Part shown: piece by piece, positions 48,715-57,927 of the stretch
How the letters are laid out: the number at the start of each line of letters is the position of its first letter
How positions within the stretch are numbered: position 1 is the stretch's first letter
From: Variovorax sp. Root473
GTDB taxonomy: Bacteria; Pseudomonadota; Gammaproteobacteria; Burkholderiales; Burkholderiaceae_C
Assembly (NCBI RefSeq): GCF_001426505.1
Contig: NZ_LMEV01000017.1
Location: forward strand, 713,208-777,207
DNA length: 64,000 bases
Direction: 5' to 3'
Position numbers and translations under genes: made by a program
Notes under the pieces: model-generated
What the model was told of the DNA's origin: nothing
Seen by the model: only the letters and a program-made list of their open reading frames with translations
The model's database searches: none

Positions 48715-50895
48715 TCAGAAGCGGTACGTGGCGCTGGCAGTCAGGGTACGGCGCTGGCCGTAGAAGCAGTCGCCGCGCGCCAGGCAGGTGGTGATCTGCA
48801 CCTTGTCGGTCAGGTTGGCCACGTTGAGCGCCAGGCGCAGCGGGCCGTTGTCCCACGCGAACATCGCGTCGAACAGCGTGACCGCGGGCACGGGGTTGTT
48901 GTCCATGCCGTCGTACGACTTGCCCATGTAGCGCACGCCGCCGCCGGCCGAGAAGCCGTGCAGGCCGCCGATCGAGAAGCGCTTGGTCACCCAGGCCGAG
49001 GCCGTGTGCCTGGGCACGCCCGAGAGGCGCTTGCCCAGGTCGGAGCCGTTGCTTTGGGACACGCGGGCGTCGGTGTACGCGTACGAGGCGGTCCAGTCCC
49101 AGTCGCGCGCGATGCTGCCCTTGTATTCGAGCTCCAGGCCCTTCACGTGCACTTCGCCGAGCTGCACGCTGTTGAGCGGATTGGTCGGGTCGGTGGTCTT
49201 GCGGTTGGTGTCGCGCAGGTCGTACACGGCTGCCATGAACGAGGTGCGCTGACCCGCGGGCTCCCACTTCACGCCTGCTTCCCACTGCTTGCCGCGCTGC
49301 GGCTTGAAAGGGTTGTTCGACGTGTCGACGCCGCCCAGTGGCAGGAACGATTCGGCATAGCTGAGGTACGGCGCCCAGCCGCCGTCGGCCAGGTAGACCA
49401 GGCCGGCGCGCTTGGTGGTGGCCTTGTCGTCGGCGGCCGCGGCGGGGCGGCCTTCGGTGTCGGTGGTGGCCTTGTCGTGGCGCAGGCCCAGCAGGCCGAT
49501 CCAGCGGCCGTACTTGACCTGGTCCTGCACATAAATGCCCGCCTGCTTCTGCACCACCTCGGGCGCGCGCGTGAAGCTGGTGGGGGCCGTGTAGTTGCCG
49601 TACACCGGTGCGTACACGTCCAGCGCGCCCGCACGGCCGCGGCCCGACAGCTTGGAGGTGGTGTTGCGCTGGAAGTCGGCGCCCAGCAGCAGCGTGTGCG
49701 CGACCTCGCCAGTCCTGAAGTGCGCCTCGGCCTGGTTGTCGAGCAGCAGCATCTTGCCGCCGTTGATGTCGCTGCTCAGGTCGCGCTCGATGGTGCGCTG
49801 GTCGGCGTTGAACACCGGTCGCGCCGGCCGACCCGTGAGGCGGTTGGCCGTGAAGCTGGTGTACGAGGTGTTGTACCAGACCTTGCTTTCCGTCGAGCGC
49901 AGGTTCTGGCGCACCGTCCAGGTGTCGTTGAGGCGGTGGCTGAACAGGTAGCCCAGCGAGGTGCTGCGCGTGTCGAAGCGATCGAAGCCGGGCTCGCCCG
50001 TGAAGGTCGAGGTCGGGATGCGGCCGTACAGCGAGGGCAGCAGCGTGCCCTGCCACGGGAAGAAGCCGATCAGCGAACCGCTCTTGTCCTTCTGGTAGGA
50101 CGCCTGCAGCGTGAGCGAGGTGTCGGCGTTCGGGCGCCAGGTGAGCGAGGGCGCGATGAGGATGCGGTCGTCGGGCACATGGTCGACCTGCGTGCCGCTG
50201 TCGCGGTTCACGGCTACCAGGCGGTACATCCACTTGCTCTCGGGATCGAGCGAGCCGGTGAAATCGGCGGCGATCTGCTTGCGCGAGTGACTGCCCAGCT
50301 GCAGCTGCACCTCGCGCTGCGTCTCGGCCTGCGGGCGCTTGGAGACGAGGTTCAGCACGCCGCCGACGCCACCCTGGCCATAGAGCACCGACGAGGGGCC
50401 GCGCAGCAGCTCGACGCGCTCGAGCATGTACGGCTCGGGCTTGCTGCTGTTGTAGACGCCGTAGGTGCGTTGCATGCCGTCCAGGTATTGGACGGCGTCA
50501 CCGCCGCGCACCTTGAACGAGTCACCGCGGCTGTCGAAGTAGCTCGACACCACGCCGGCCGTGTAGTTGGTGGTCTCGCGCAGCGTGAGCGCGCCCTGCG
50601 CTTCCATCTGGTCGCGCGTGACGACCGAGATGGCCTGCGGCGTCTCGATCAGCGGCGTGTCGGTCTTGGTGGCGGTGCTGCCGCGTTTGGCGACGAAGCC
50701 TGTCACGGGACCGGTGGCGGTCTCGCCCGCATCGCCCGAGACGGTGACGGTGGGCAGGGCCTGCCGCGTTTCGGCCGCGGCGGCTTCTTGTGCATGGGCG
50801 TGTGCGCTGGCGGCAAGCGCCACGGCGGTGGCCGCGAACGCGGCATAGCCCCGCCGCGCGAGCGGCGTTCCGGGGCGGCGATTCTTGAATGTCAT
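48715..50895 (-). CDS. TonB-dependent siderophore-type outer-membrane receptor
   Basis: 726 residues with a signal peptide (YAAFAATAVALAASAHAHAQ). A TonB-box-like LPTVTVSG follows near residues 47-54. The plug domain has TDTPLIETPQAISVVTRDQM, LRETTNYTAGVVSSY and VELLRGPSSVLYGQGGVGGV. The barrel ends in the canonical aromatic residue (TASATYRF). It lacks an N-terminal STN domain, so it transports without sigma-factor signalling. Family: siderophore receptors of the FhuE/FoxA/PupB sort, substrate unknown. No siderophore synthesis gene or ABC importer is nearby. ATG 50895 places the signal peptide at the N-terminus. Confidence 0.93.
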   Translation of the reverse strand: MTFKNRRPGTPLARRGYAAFAATAVALAASAHAHAQEAAAAETRQALPTVTVSGDAGETATGPVTGFVAKRGSTATKTDTPLIETPQAISVVTRDQMEAQGALTLRETTNYTAGVVSSYFDSRGDSFKVRGGDAVQYLDGMQRTYGVYNSSKPEPYMLERVELLRGPSSVLYGQGGVGGVLNLVSKRPQAETQREVQLQLGSHSRKQIAADFTGSLDPESKWMYRLVAVNRDSGTQVDHVPDDRILIAPSLTWRPNADTSLTLQASYQKDKSGSLIGFFPWQGTLLPSLYGRIPTSTFTGEPGFDRFDTRSTSLGYLFSHRLNDTWTVRQNLRSTESKVWYNTSYTSFTANRLTGRPARPVFNADQRTIERDLSSDINGGKMLLLDNQAEAHFRTGEVAHTLLLGADFQRNTTSKLSGRGRAGALDVYAPVYGNYTAPTSFTRAPEVVQKQAGIYVQDQVKYGRWIGLLGLRHDKATTDTEGRPAAAADDKATTKRAGLVYLADGGWAPYLSYAESFLPLGGVDTSNNPFKPQRGKQWEAGVKWEPAGQRTSFMAAVYDLRDTNRKTTDPTNPLNSVQLGEVHVKGLELEYKGSIARDWDWTASYAYTDARVSQSNGSDLGKRLSGVPRHTASAWVTKRFSIGGLHGFSAGGGVRYMGKSYDGMDNNPVPAVTLFDAMFAWDNGPLRLALNVANLTDKVQITTCLARGDCFYGQRRTLTASATYRF

Positions 50896-51223
50896 GTGCA
50901 GCTTCTCCTGTGTCCTGCGTCGGACGTGTCTAGGGCGGGGGAGTGGCTGCGGCGCGCGGTCGGGGCGCGCCATGGCTTCTCGGGTGCGATCGAAAAAAAC
51001 GGAAACGAACGAGCGCGTGCCGTGGCGCATTCCGAAAGGAAGGCGCACCGGCTGGTGTTGTGTGTCTACGGCGTCGTGGGGGCAGTGGCCGGGGGCGACG
51101 ACGGGAGATGTCGTCGCTCCGGCTGCTGCGTCTTCGTTCCTTCGAAGACGGCTGGCGGGCTCGCGGCGGACGCGGGCGGCTGGCTGAGGCGGGTGATTAT
51201 AAAAGGGCAGCTGCCGGGCGGCG
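50896..51223. other. 328-bp intergenic region upstream of the TonB receptor
   Basis: No supported gene. It carries the TonB-receptor promoter region (a GATTATAAAAGG stretch near 51194-51205 may be a -10) and the end of the convergent-direction DNA-glycosylase gene. I see no clear Fur box (GATAATGATTATCATT-like). Confidence 0.4.
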
Positions 51224-52318
51224 TCAGCGGCCCGCGAGGAACTGTGTCATGCGCTGCAGTTCTTCGTCGAGCCCTGCGCGGAAGGCCGCGCCGTGTGGCT
51301 TCTTCGCGTCGGCATAGCCGAAGGCCGGCTGCAACCGCCCCTCGGGCGCGCTCACGTTGGCCCAGCCGATCACGCGGTCGTGCCACAGCATCGGCAGCGC
51401 GTAGTAGCCGAACTGCCGCTTCGGCGCCGGCGTGTAGGCCTCGAACTTGTACGTCCAGCCCCACAGCAGTTCGAAGCGGCGGCGGTCCCACACCACCGGG
51501 TCGAAGGGCGCGAGCAGGCGCACCGCATCGTCGGGCGCATGGCGCTTCGAGGCCGGGTTCTCGTCGGAGGGCCAGTACCAGGTGGTGCCGTCGATGCGGC
51601 AACTCGCGAGCTGTTCGCGCGCCAGGCGCAGCGCCGCCTGCGTCTGGGCCGCCAGGTGCGGCGCCCCATATCCGAGCAGGCGCACGAGGTAAGTGAGGCT
51701 CGCGGCGGGCAGCGGCGCGTACTTGCGCACGATCAGCTCGATGAGCGCGGCGGCGCGCCGCGCGCGGCCGGCGGGGCTGTCGTCGGCGGGCGCGTGCGTC
51801 ACGGCGTCATAGACCCGTGTGCCGCTGTCGCGCCGCACCACGCGCAGCATGCCCCGGTAGTGCATGCCGTCGAGCAGGTGCGTGGTCGCGTTGCTCGAGC
51901 CGCCCCAGTAGTTCTGGATGCGCCCATGCGCGAAGTGCTGCTCGACCTGGCGCGGATGCACCGGGCCGTGCTCGCGCACATAGGCCAGCACGTCGGCGGC
52001 CTTGCGGCGCGTCTCTGGGTCCCAGGCCTGCTTGGCCTCGCGCGGATGCATGAGTGCCAGGTGTTCGCGCGGCAGGAAGCCGTAGTTGACGAGGCAGTCT
52101 TCCTCGATCGCCAGGCGCGTGTAGCGGCTTTCGAGATCGCCTGCGCGGTAGTCCTTCACGCGGTGGCGCAGCGTGAGGTCTTGTGCGCGCGCCGGTGCGC
52201 GGATCGGGTCGGCCTGCACGAAGCCGAGCTTGCGGATCGCGGCGGGCAGCGTCGTGGGCGTGAAGAGGGTGCGCGCGACCGCGTAGCGGCGCAGGTCGTC
52301 GAGGGTCGGGTCAGCCAT
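51224..52318 (-). CDS. Winged-helix DNA glycosylase, YcaQ/AlkX (HTH_42) family
   Basis: 364 residues. Family-wide features: LDDLRRYAVARTLFT, the catalytic QxD motif QAD (Q35, D37) in KLGFVQADPIRAPARAQDLT, the basic HRVKDYR, and a conserved C-terminal YKFEAYTPAPKRQFGYYALP block. Enzymes of this family (YcaQ/AlkX, AlkZ) unhook interstrand DNA crosslinks and excise bulky alkylpurines. The QxD form is the YcaQ-type, in contrast to QxQ in AlkZ. This is probably a crosslink-repair glycosylase; activity on a particular lesion is inference. It has no co-directional partner: the upstream neighbour on this strand begins 48 bp away. Confidence 0.87.
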   Translation of the reverse strand: MADPTLDDLRRYAVARTLFTPTTLPAAIRKLGFVQADPIRAPARAQDLTLRHRVKDYRAGDLESRYTRLAIEEDCLVNYGFLPREHLALMHPREAKQAWDPETRRKAADVLAYVREHGPVHPRQVEQHFAHGRIQNYWGGSSNATTHLLDGMHYRGMLRVVRRDSGTRVYDAVTHAPADDSPAGRARRAAALIELIVRKYAPLPAASLTYLVRLLGYGAPHLAAQTQAALRLAREQLASCRIDGTTWYWPSDENPASKRHAPDDAVRLLAPFDPVVWDRRRFELLWGWTYKFEAYTPAPKRQFGYYALPMLWHDRVIGWANVSAPEGRLQPAFGYADAKKPHGAAFRAGLDEELQRMTQFLAGR

Positions 52319-52366
52319 GAAGCGAATTGCAGCACAGGCGGCTGCCTTTCGCTTCGGCGCCAGACG

Positions 52367-53245
52367 TCAGACCGCGCTGCGGTGTCGCTCGATGCAAGCG
52401 TCGAGCGTCTCGGCCCCGGGCCGCTGCCACCAGTCGAGGTTCGAAAAGATCTCGACCTCGCTGAAACCCGCGAAGCCTGCATCCTCGACCCAGCCGCGGA
52501 TCTTCTTCAACTCGACCACGCCATCGCCCATCATTCCGCGATCGGAGAGCAGGTCGCGCGTCGGCGTGAGCCAGTCACAGACGTGGTACGCCAGCAGCCG
52601 CTCGCGGCCGGCGCGGGCGATCTGCTGCTGCAGCTTCGGGTCCCACCACACGTGATAGATGTCGAGCGCCACGCCGAGCATGCCGCTCCTGCCCGCGTCG
52701 AGTTCGTCGCACAGGTCGAGCGCGTGTTCGAGCGTGTTGATGCAGGCGCGGTCGGCTGCCTGCATCGGGTGCAGGGGCTCGATGGCCAACGGCATGCCGA
52801 CCTCGCGCGCGTAGTCGAGCGATGCGGCGATGCCGTCGCGCACCTCGTTGCGCGCGCGGGCGATGTCGGTGTATGCGGCCTTGCCGTCGAGCGCGCCGGG
52901 CAGGGCACCGACGACGAGCACAAGGCAGGGCGCATCGAGCGTCTTGGCTTCGTCGATGGCGCGGCGGTTGTCGTCGAGCGCGGCCTTCAGTCCTGCCGCA
53001 TCAGGCGCGGGAAAGAAGCCGCCACGGCAGTAGCCCGAGAGGCCGATGCCGTGCGCCTTCAGCTGCTTCGCCACCTTGTCGAGCCCGACGGCCGCGACCT
53101 GGTCGCGCCACGGGCTGATGGCGCGGATGCCGCGTTCGGCGCACTGGTCGATGAGGCGGTCCAGCGGTACCTCGGTGCCCGACTGCTTGCGGATGGTCGC
53201 CGTGTTGATCGACAGCCAGTCGTGGTTCTGCGAGAAATCGCGCAT
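52367..53245 (-). CDS. Xylose-isomerase-like TIM-barrel protein (sugar isomerase/epimerase)
   Basis: 292 residues, AP_endonuc_2/xylose-isomerase-like fold (PF01261). Metal-site acids are likely in MPLAIEPLHPMQAADRACIN (Glu), GVALDIYHVWWDP (Asp/His), YHVCDWLTPTRDLL and the C-terminal EVEIFSNLDWW (Glu). Such stand-alone proteins act as sugar isomerases, epimerases or 3-keto-sugar lyases. It is the last gene of the long minus-strand operon, 8 bp after DUF993. Pairing with Gfo/Idh dehydrogenases is a frequent arrangement for inositol-like or 3-keto-sugar catabolism, which suggests a similar reaction here (inference). Confidence 0.86.
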   Translation of the reverse strand: MRDFSQNHDWLSINTATIRKQSGTEVPLDRLIDQCAERGIRAISPWRDQVAAVGLDKVAKQLKAHGIGLSGYCRGGFFPAPDAAGLKAALDDNRRAIDEAKTLDAPCLVLVVGALPGALDGKAAYTDIARARNEVRDGIAASLDYAREVGMPLAIEPLHPMQAADRACINTLEHALDLCDELDAGRSGMLGVALDIYHVWWDPKLQQQIARAGRERLLAYHVCDWLTPTRDLLSDRGMMGDGVVELKKIRGWVEDAGFAGFSEVEIFSNLDWWQRPGAETLDACIERHRSAV

Positions 53246-53253
53246 GGCTTCGC

Positions 53254-54441
53254 TCAACCTTCCACGCCGTGCAGTGCCAGCAGCGTCTTCATGCGCTGCA
53301 CTGCGAGTTCGGGCTGCTCCAGCAGGTTGGCTGCATCCGCGAGGCGGAACAGCTGCGCGAAGTGCTGCAGCGAACGCGTGCTCTGCTGCCCACCCACCAT
53401 CGTGAAGTGCTTCTGGTGGCCGTTGAGCCAGGCCATGAACACCACGCCGGTCTTGTAGAAGCGCGTGGGCGCCGCGAAGATGTGGCGCGACAGCGGCACC
53501 GTGGGGCCGAGGATCGCGTGGAACGTCTCGGTGTTGCCCTGCGCCAGTGCGCCCAGCGCGGCACTCGCGGCTGGCGCGATCGCGTCGAAGATGCCCAGCA
53601 GCGCATCGCTCTGGCCGTGCGTGATCTCGCTGCCGAAGCCGTCGCCCGCGATCAGCTCGGCGTAGTTGAAGTCGTCGCCGGTGTACATGCGCACGCCCTT
53701 CGGCAGGCGGCGGCGCATGGCGATTTCCTTGTCCTTGTCGAGCAGCGAGATCTTGATGCCATCGACCTTGTCCGGATGCGCCGCGATGATGCCCACGGCC
53801 GTGTCCATCGCCGCGTCGACATCCTTCGTGCCCCAGTAGCCCGCGAGCGCGGGGTCGAACATGTCGCCCAGCCAGTGCAGCACCACGGGCTGCTTTGCCT
53901 GGCTCAGGATGCGGTCGTACACGCGCTCGTAGTCGGCGGGGCTCTTCGCCACGCGGGCCAGCGCGCGGCTGGCCATCACGATCAGCTTGCCCCCGAGCGC
54001 TTCGATGGCGGCCATCTGTTCCTCGTAGCCACGGATCACGTCGTCGACGCCCTTCACGTCGTCGATGTTCAGGTGGTCGGTGCCGCAGCCTGAGGCGACG
54101 AGCGCACCGGGCACGTCCTTCGCGGCATCGAGCGAGCGGCGGATGAGTTCGAGCGACGTGGGCCAGTCCAGGCCCATGCCGCGCTGTGCGGTGTCCATGG
54201 CCTCGGCCACGCCCAGGCCCAGCGAGAACAGGTGGCGGCGGTACGCGATGGTGGTGTCCCAATCGACCGCCGCCTGCAGCCACGGGTCGACGGCCGCCAG
54301 CGGGTCGGCCACGACGTGCGCGGCCGAGTAGGCGATGCGATTGAACTTGATGCCCGCTTCGGGCTTCACCGGCGCAGTGCCGCGCAGGGCATAGGGCGCG
54401 AGCGTGCCGCTCGCAGTGGGAAGGGTCAGCGACAGTGCCAT
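53254..54441 (-). CDS. DUF993 family protein (class I aldolase-like TIM barrel)
   Basis: 395 residues. The conserved blocks are GIKFNRIAYSAAHVVADPLA, AVDWDTTIAYRRHLFSLGLG, VAEAMDTAQRGMGLDWPTSL, GCGTDHLN, KQPVVLHWLGDMFDPALAGY, DGIKISLLDKDKEIAMRRRL and MYTGDDFNYAELIAGDG. This defines DUF993 (PF06187), related to the dihydrodipicolinate synthase/aldolase superfamily; K in DGIKIS is a candidate Schiff-base lysine. No member has a function that I can cite. It lies between the TIM-barrel isomerase and the Gfo/Idh gene in the operon, so it probably cleaves or dehydrates an intermediate produced by those enzymes. Confidence 0.85.
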   Translation of the reverse strand: MALSLTLPTASGTLAPYALRGTAPVKPEAGIKFNRIAYSAAHVVADPLAAVDPWLQAAVDWDTTIAYRRHLFSLGLGVAEAMDTAQRGMGLDWPTSLELIRRSLDAAKDVPGALVASGCGTDHLNIDDVKGVDDVIRGYEEQMAAIEALGGKLIVMASRALARVAKSPADYERVYDRILSQAKQPVVLHWLGDMFDPALAGYWGTKDVDAAMDTAVGIIAAHPDKVDGIKISLLDKDKEIAMRRRLPKGVRMYTGDDFNYAELIAGDGFGSEITHGQSDALLGIFDAIAPAASAALGALAQGNTETFHAILGPTVPLSRHIFAAPTRFYKTGVVFMAWLNGHQKHFTMVGGQQSTRSLQHFAQLFRLADAANLLEQPELAVQRMKTLLALHGVEG

Positions 54442-54454
54442 GGCAGCTTCTTCC

Positions 54455-55618
54455 TCAGACCTTCAGTGCGGGCACGTCGATCCAGCGGCGGTCCTTCCAC
54501 GATTCGAGCGCGGCCTCGACCAGCTGCACACCCTTGGCGCCTTCGGGCAGCGTCCACTTGTAGGGCTCGTTCTCGACCACGTGGCGAATGAAGTGCTCCC
54601 ACTGGATCTTGAAGCCGTTGTCGTAGACCTGCGAGTCCGGAATCTCCTGCCACTGGTCGAAGAAATTCATCATCTGCTTCTCGTCCGGGTTCCACACCGG
54701 GCGCGGCGTGGCGACGCGCGACTGGGCACGGCAGCTCGACAGGCCCGCGACGGCCGAGCCGTCGGTGCCGTCGACGTGGAAGGTCACGAGGTCGTCGCGG
54801 CGCACGCGCGTGGCCCAGCTCATGTTGAGCTGAGCGATCACCGGCTCGCCGTTGTGGCCGGTGAGTTCGCAGGTGGCATACGCCGCGTCGTCGGCAGTGG
54901 CTTCATACGGCTTGCCGGCTTCGTCCCAGCGCTTGGGGATGTGCGTGGCGCCGATGCACGACACCGACTTCACCTCGCCGAACAGGTTGTCCAGCACGTA
55001 GCGCCAGTGGCACATCATGTCCAGGATCATCCCGCCGCCGTCTTCCTTGCGGTAGTTCCAGCTCGGGCGCTGGATGGGCTGCAGGTCGCCCTCGAACACC
55101 CAGTAGCCGAACTCCAGGCGCACGCTGAGCATGCGGCCGAAGAAGCCGGCGCGGCGCAGCATGTCGAGCTTGCGCAGACCCGGCAGGAACAGCTTGTCCT
55201 GCACCGCACCGTGCTTGAGGCCCGAGCCTTCGGCCAGGCGCGCGATTTCAACGGCTTCGTTCAGGTTGGTGGCGATCGGCTTTTCGCAGTAGACATGCTT
55301 GCCGGCGCGAATCGCCTTGGCCAGCAGCGTGGGGCGCATCTGCGTGGTGCCGGCGTCGAAGAAGATCGTGTCGTCCTTGTTCTCCAGCGCCTTGTCGAGG
55401 TCGGTGCCCCAGCGCGCGATGTTGTGGGTCTTGGCGAGTGCTTCCATCTTCTCGGCGTTGCGGCCGATGAGGATCGGGTCGGGCATGACCTTGTCGCCGT
55501 TCGACAGCGTGACGCCGCCTTGCGCGCGGATCGCGCAGATCGAGCGGATCAGGTGCTGGTTCATGCCCATGCGGCCGGTGACGCCGTGCATGATGATTCC
55601 GAGACGTTGGGTGGCCAT
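54455..55618 (-). CDS. Gfo/Idh/MocA-family oxidoreductase
   Basis: 387 residues. The NAD(P)-binding region starts RLGIIMHGVTGRMGMNQHLI near residue 4, an unusual GxxGxMG form in place of GxGxxA/G. The Gfo/Idh core includes GKHVYCEKPIATNLNEAVEI (with the catalytic Lys in EKP) and GGGMILDMMCHWRYVLDNLF. The C-terminal sheet domain ends KGVQLVEAALESWKDRRW. Members oxidise a sugar, inositol or related ring hydroxyl. It is the third-last gene of the catabolic operon, 13 bp before DUF993. ATG 55618 is preceded by AAGGAAGAAAACG, a good ribosome-binding site. Confidence 0.88.
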   Translation of the reverse strand: MATQRLGIIMHGVTGRMGMNQHLIRSICAIRAQGGVTLSNGDKVMPDPILIGRNAEKMEALAKTHNIARWGTDLDKALENKDDTIFFDAGTTQMRPTLLAKAIRAGKHVYCEKPIATNLNEAVEIARLAEGSGLKHGAVQDKLFLPGLRKLDMLRRAGFFGRMLSVRLEFGYWVFEGDLQPIQRPSWNYRKEDGGGMILDMMCHWRYVLDNLFGEVKSVSCIGATHIPKRWDEAGKPYEATADDAAYATCELTGHNGEPVIAQLNMSWATRVRRDDLVTFHVDGTDGSAVAGLSSCRAQSRVATPRPVWNPDEKQMMNFFDQWQEIPDSQVYDNGFKIQWEHFIRHVVENEPYKWTLPEGAKGVQLVEAALESWKDRRWIDVPALKV

Positions 55619-55650
55619 CGTTTTCTTCCTTGGGATGCGAGAGGGGTGCT

Positions 55651-57081
55651 TCAGTAGACGGAACGCATGGCGTCCCACGAGATGCCGGCGCCGGGCTTGC
55701 CAGTGGCAAAGCCGGTCGCAGTGGCGAGCGAGGACAGGGACAACTGTCCTTGGCGGATGGCGAGGCGCGTGGCGCCGTCGCTGGTTTGGTAGAGGCCGGG
55801 GTGCAGCTGCGACAGCGCCTGCTGCTCCGCCTCGGGCACGGCGGCGAGGCCGTTGACGTAGTGGTGTCCGTTGCGCTCGACGTGCGACAGGCCGAGCCAG
55901 CCGACGAGCGCGAGGTCCTGCTGCACGCCGATGCCCGCCTGCATGGTGAGGTCTTCGCCGGAGAGGAAATAGCGATTCGCTTTCTCCGAAGCATTCCAGT
56001 GCGCGCAGCGTGCCGCGTTGACGACCGACTTGTAGAAGCCCTTGCAGCTCTTGCTCGACACCGCGGTGTAGCCGAGCGCACGGGCCTGCACGAAGGCATC
56101 GAGCGTGGCGTCGGATTCGTCGATCAGCAGCGGGATGCGCTTGCCCAATGCCGACACGCTGCGCTCCAGCGCGGCATCGCGACGGATCGGCTGTTCGACG
56201 AAGACGGTCTTCTGCGCGAGCTTCCACAACACGGGCGTGGAGAGCATGCGGTCGAGAAAGACGGCGAAGTCGTCGGCATCGGCGTACTGCTCGTTGCCGT
56301 CGAGCGTCACGAGCTGCGCGTGGCCGTCGATCACGCGGGCGATGCGCTGGAGCCGGTCGATGTCTTGCGCGGTGTTGCCGCAGAGCTTGAGCTTGAAGTG
56401 GGTGAGACCGTAGCGCTTCACCGCCGCGGCGAGCGTGGTGGGCAGGCCGTCGGTCGGTGCATCGGGCAGCGCGTCGCTGTCGTCGATGGCATCGGCCAGG
56501 CCGACGGTGTGGCGTGCGGCAATGCTCGCGCGCGGCGACTGGCGCGCCAGGAAGGCGGGCATGTCGAAGCCCGCGAGATCGTCGGCCAGGCCACTGCCTG
56601 CGATGTCGATGCCACAGAGGTTGGCGCTCATCGCGGCTGCGAAGCTCGTGCCGGTGCGCAGGCACAGCGCATCCATCACGGCACGGTCGATCAGTGCCGG
56701 ACCGTAGCTGGCCACGAGTGCTTGCAGGCCCTTGGCCTTTGCGCGCGCCTGCAGCGCGGTGTAGTTCGAGGCGAAGTGCGTCCACGCGGTCTGCGCATCG
56801 TCTTCGCCGACGTAGGCGTCGCGCGCATCGCGCAGCGCAAAGCGCAGCTGCTCGAAGTTCTGCTCGTTGTTGAGCGCCGGGTTCTTGTCGAACCACTTGG
56901 GCACCATCATCTCGGCCGCGCAGCCCTCGGCCGTGCCGCCGCTGTCAAAGCGGATGCGGGCCCGCACGTACACCTGCGGGCAGGCGGTGACGGTGGCGGC
57001 GCCGAAGCGGAACGGCAGCCGAAGCGCCACGTCGCGCTCTGCGAAGCGGATCTCTTCGATGTGAAAGCGGGGCGCGTCCAT
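55651..57081 (-). CDS. Enolase-superfamily (mandelate racemase/muconate lactonizing-like) protein
   Basis: 476 residues, about 80 longer than the usual 380-400. The N-terminal capping region is FHIEEIRFAERDVALRLPFR, then FGAATVTACPQVYVRA. In the barrel, the KxK motif is LTHFKLKLCG, the metal ligands are Asp in LVTLDGNEQY, Glu in KTVFVEQPIRRD and Glu/Asp in LLIDESDATLD, and a Lys follows in SSKSCKGFYKS. The KxK plus late Lys pattern is of the muconate-lactonizing kind more than the His/Asp mandelate racemase kind. The extra length lies in an insertion between the cap and the barrel (about 70-150) and a C-terminal extension. No substrate is assigned; dehydration or racemisation of an acid sugar is expected. 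It is adjacent to the ABC importer genes. Confidence 0.82.
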   Translation of the reverse strand: MDAPRFHIEEIRFAERDVALRLPFRFGAATVTACPQVYVRARIRFDSGGTAEGCAAEMMVPKWFDKNPALNNEQNFEQLRFALRDARDAYVGEDDAQTAWTHFASNYTALQARAKAKGLQALVASYGPALIDRAVMDALCLRTGTSFAAAMSANLCGIDIAGSGLADDLAGFDMPAFLARQSPRASIAARHTVGLADAIDDSDALPDAPTDGLPTTLAAAVKRYGLTHFKLKLCGNTAQDIDRLQRIARVIDGHAQLVTLDGNEQYADADDFAVFLDRMLSTPVLWKLAQKTVFVEQPIRRDAALERSVSALGKRIPLLIDESDATLDAFVQARALGYTAVSSKSCKGFYKSVVNAARCAHWNASEKANRYFLSGEDLTMQAGIGVQQDLALVGWLGLSHVERNGHHYVNGLAAVPEAEQQALSQLHPGLYQTSDGATRLAIRQGQLSLSSLATATGFATGKPGAGISWDAMRSVY

Positions 57082-57089
57082 GGCGGGCT

Positions 57090-57869
57090 TCAGTGGTCCA
57101 GGATGCCCTGCGAGAAGAAATGCGCGCGCACCAGCTTCGTGTACTGGCCGAACTCGGGCGAGGCCATCATGTCGAGCGTGCGCGGGCGTGGCAGGTCGAT
57201 GTGGTACACGGCGGCGATCGAGCCGGGGCGCTCGCTCATCACGATCACGCGGTCCGACAGGAAGATCGCCTCGGGGATGCTGTGGGTGATGAGCATCACG
57301 GTCTTCTTCGACGCCATCCAGATGCGCTGCAGCTCCAGGTTCATCTTCTCGCGCGTCATCGCGTCGAGTGCGCCGAAGGGCTCGTCCATCAGCAGCACCG
57401 AGGGGTCGTGCAGCAGCGCGCGGCAGATCGACGCGCGTTGCTGCATGCCGCCCGAGAGCTGCCAGGGGTACTTGCCCTCGAAGCCCTTGAGGCCGGCCAT
57501 CTCCATGAGCTCGCGCGCCCGGGCCTGCGAGGCGGCCTTGGGCAGGTGGCGCATCTCGGCCTGCAGCAGGATGTTGTCTTCCACGCTGCGCCAGGGCAGC
57601 AGCACCGCGCTCTGGAACACGATGCCCACGTCCTTCTGCGGTCCCTGGATCGGCTTGCCGGCCAGCGTGAGCTCGCCCCCGCTGATCGGCAGCAGGCCCG
57701 CGACCATCTTGAGCAGCGTGCTCTTGCCGCAACCCGAAGGACCGACGACGGAGACGAACTCGCCTTCCTCGATGGCGAAGTCCAGCGGCTTGAGCGATTC
57801 GACCGGGCCGTCCTTGCTTTGGTAGGTTTTCGAGACGCCGCGCGCTTCGATCAGGTTGACTTGGGACAT
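57090..57869 (-). CDS. ABC importer ATPase, nitrate/sulfonate/taurine (SsuB/TauB) type
   Basis: 259 residues. Walker A GPSGCGKST (43-51), Q-loop VFQSAVLLPWRSVEDN, signature LSGGMQQRASICRALL, Walker B LLMDEPFGALD, and H-loop LITHSIPEAIFLSDR. This is the SsuB/TauB/ThiZ class that energises NMT1-type importers. It follows the binding-protein gene by 58 bp and precedes the enolase-superfamily gene by 8 bp. With the permease (58979-59752) and binding protein (57928-58938) it forms a complete importer. Confidence 0.94.
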   Translation of the reverse strand: MSQVNLIEARGVSKTYQSKDGPVESLKPLDFAIEEGEFVSVVGPSGCGKSTLLKMVAGLLPISGGELTLAGKPIQGPQKDVGIVFQSAVLLPWRSVEDNILLQAEMRHLPKAASQARARELMEMAGLKGFEGKYPWQLSGGMQQRASICRALLHDPSVLLMDEPFGALDAMTREKMNLELQRIWMASKKTVMLITHSIPEAIFLSDRVIVMSERPGSIAAVYHIDLPRPRTLDMMASPEFGQYTKLVRAHFFSQGILDH

Positions 57870-57927
57870 GGAGTGCGTGAGAGGTGGCAGGTGGCAACTG
57901 CAAGTGAGCGAGCGCGCAGGCAGGGGA

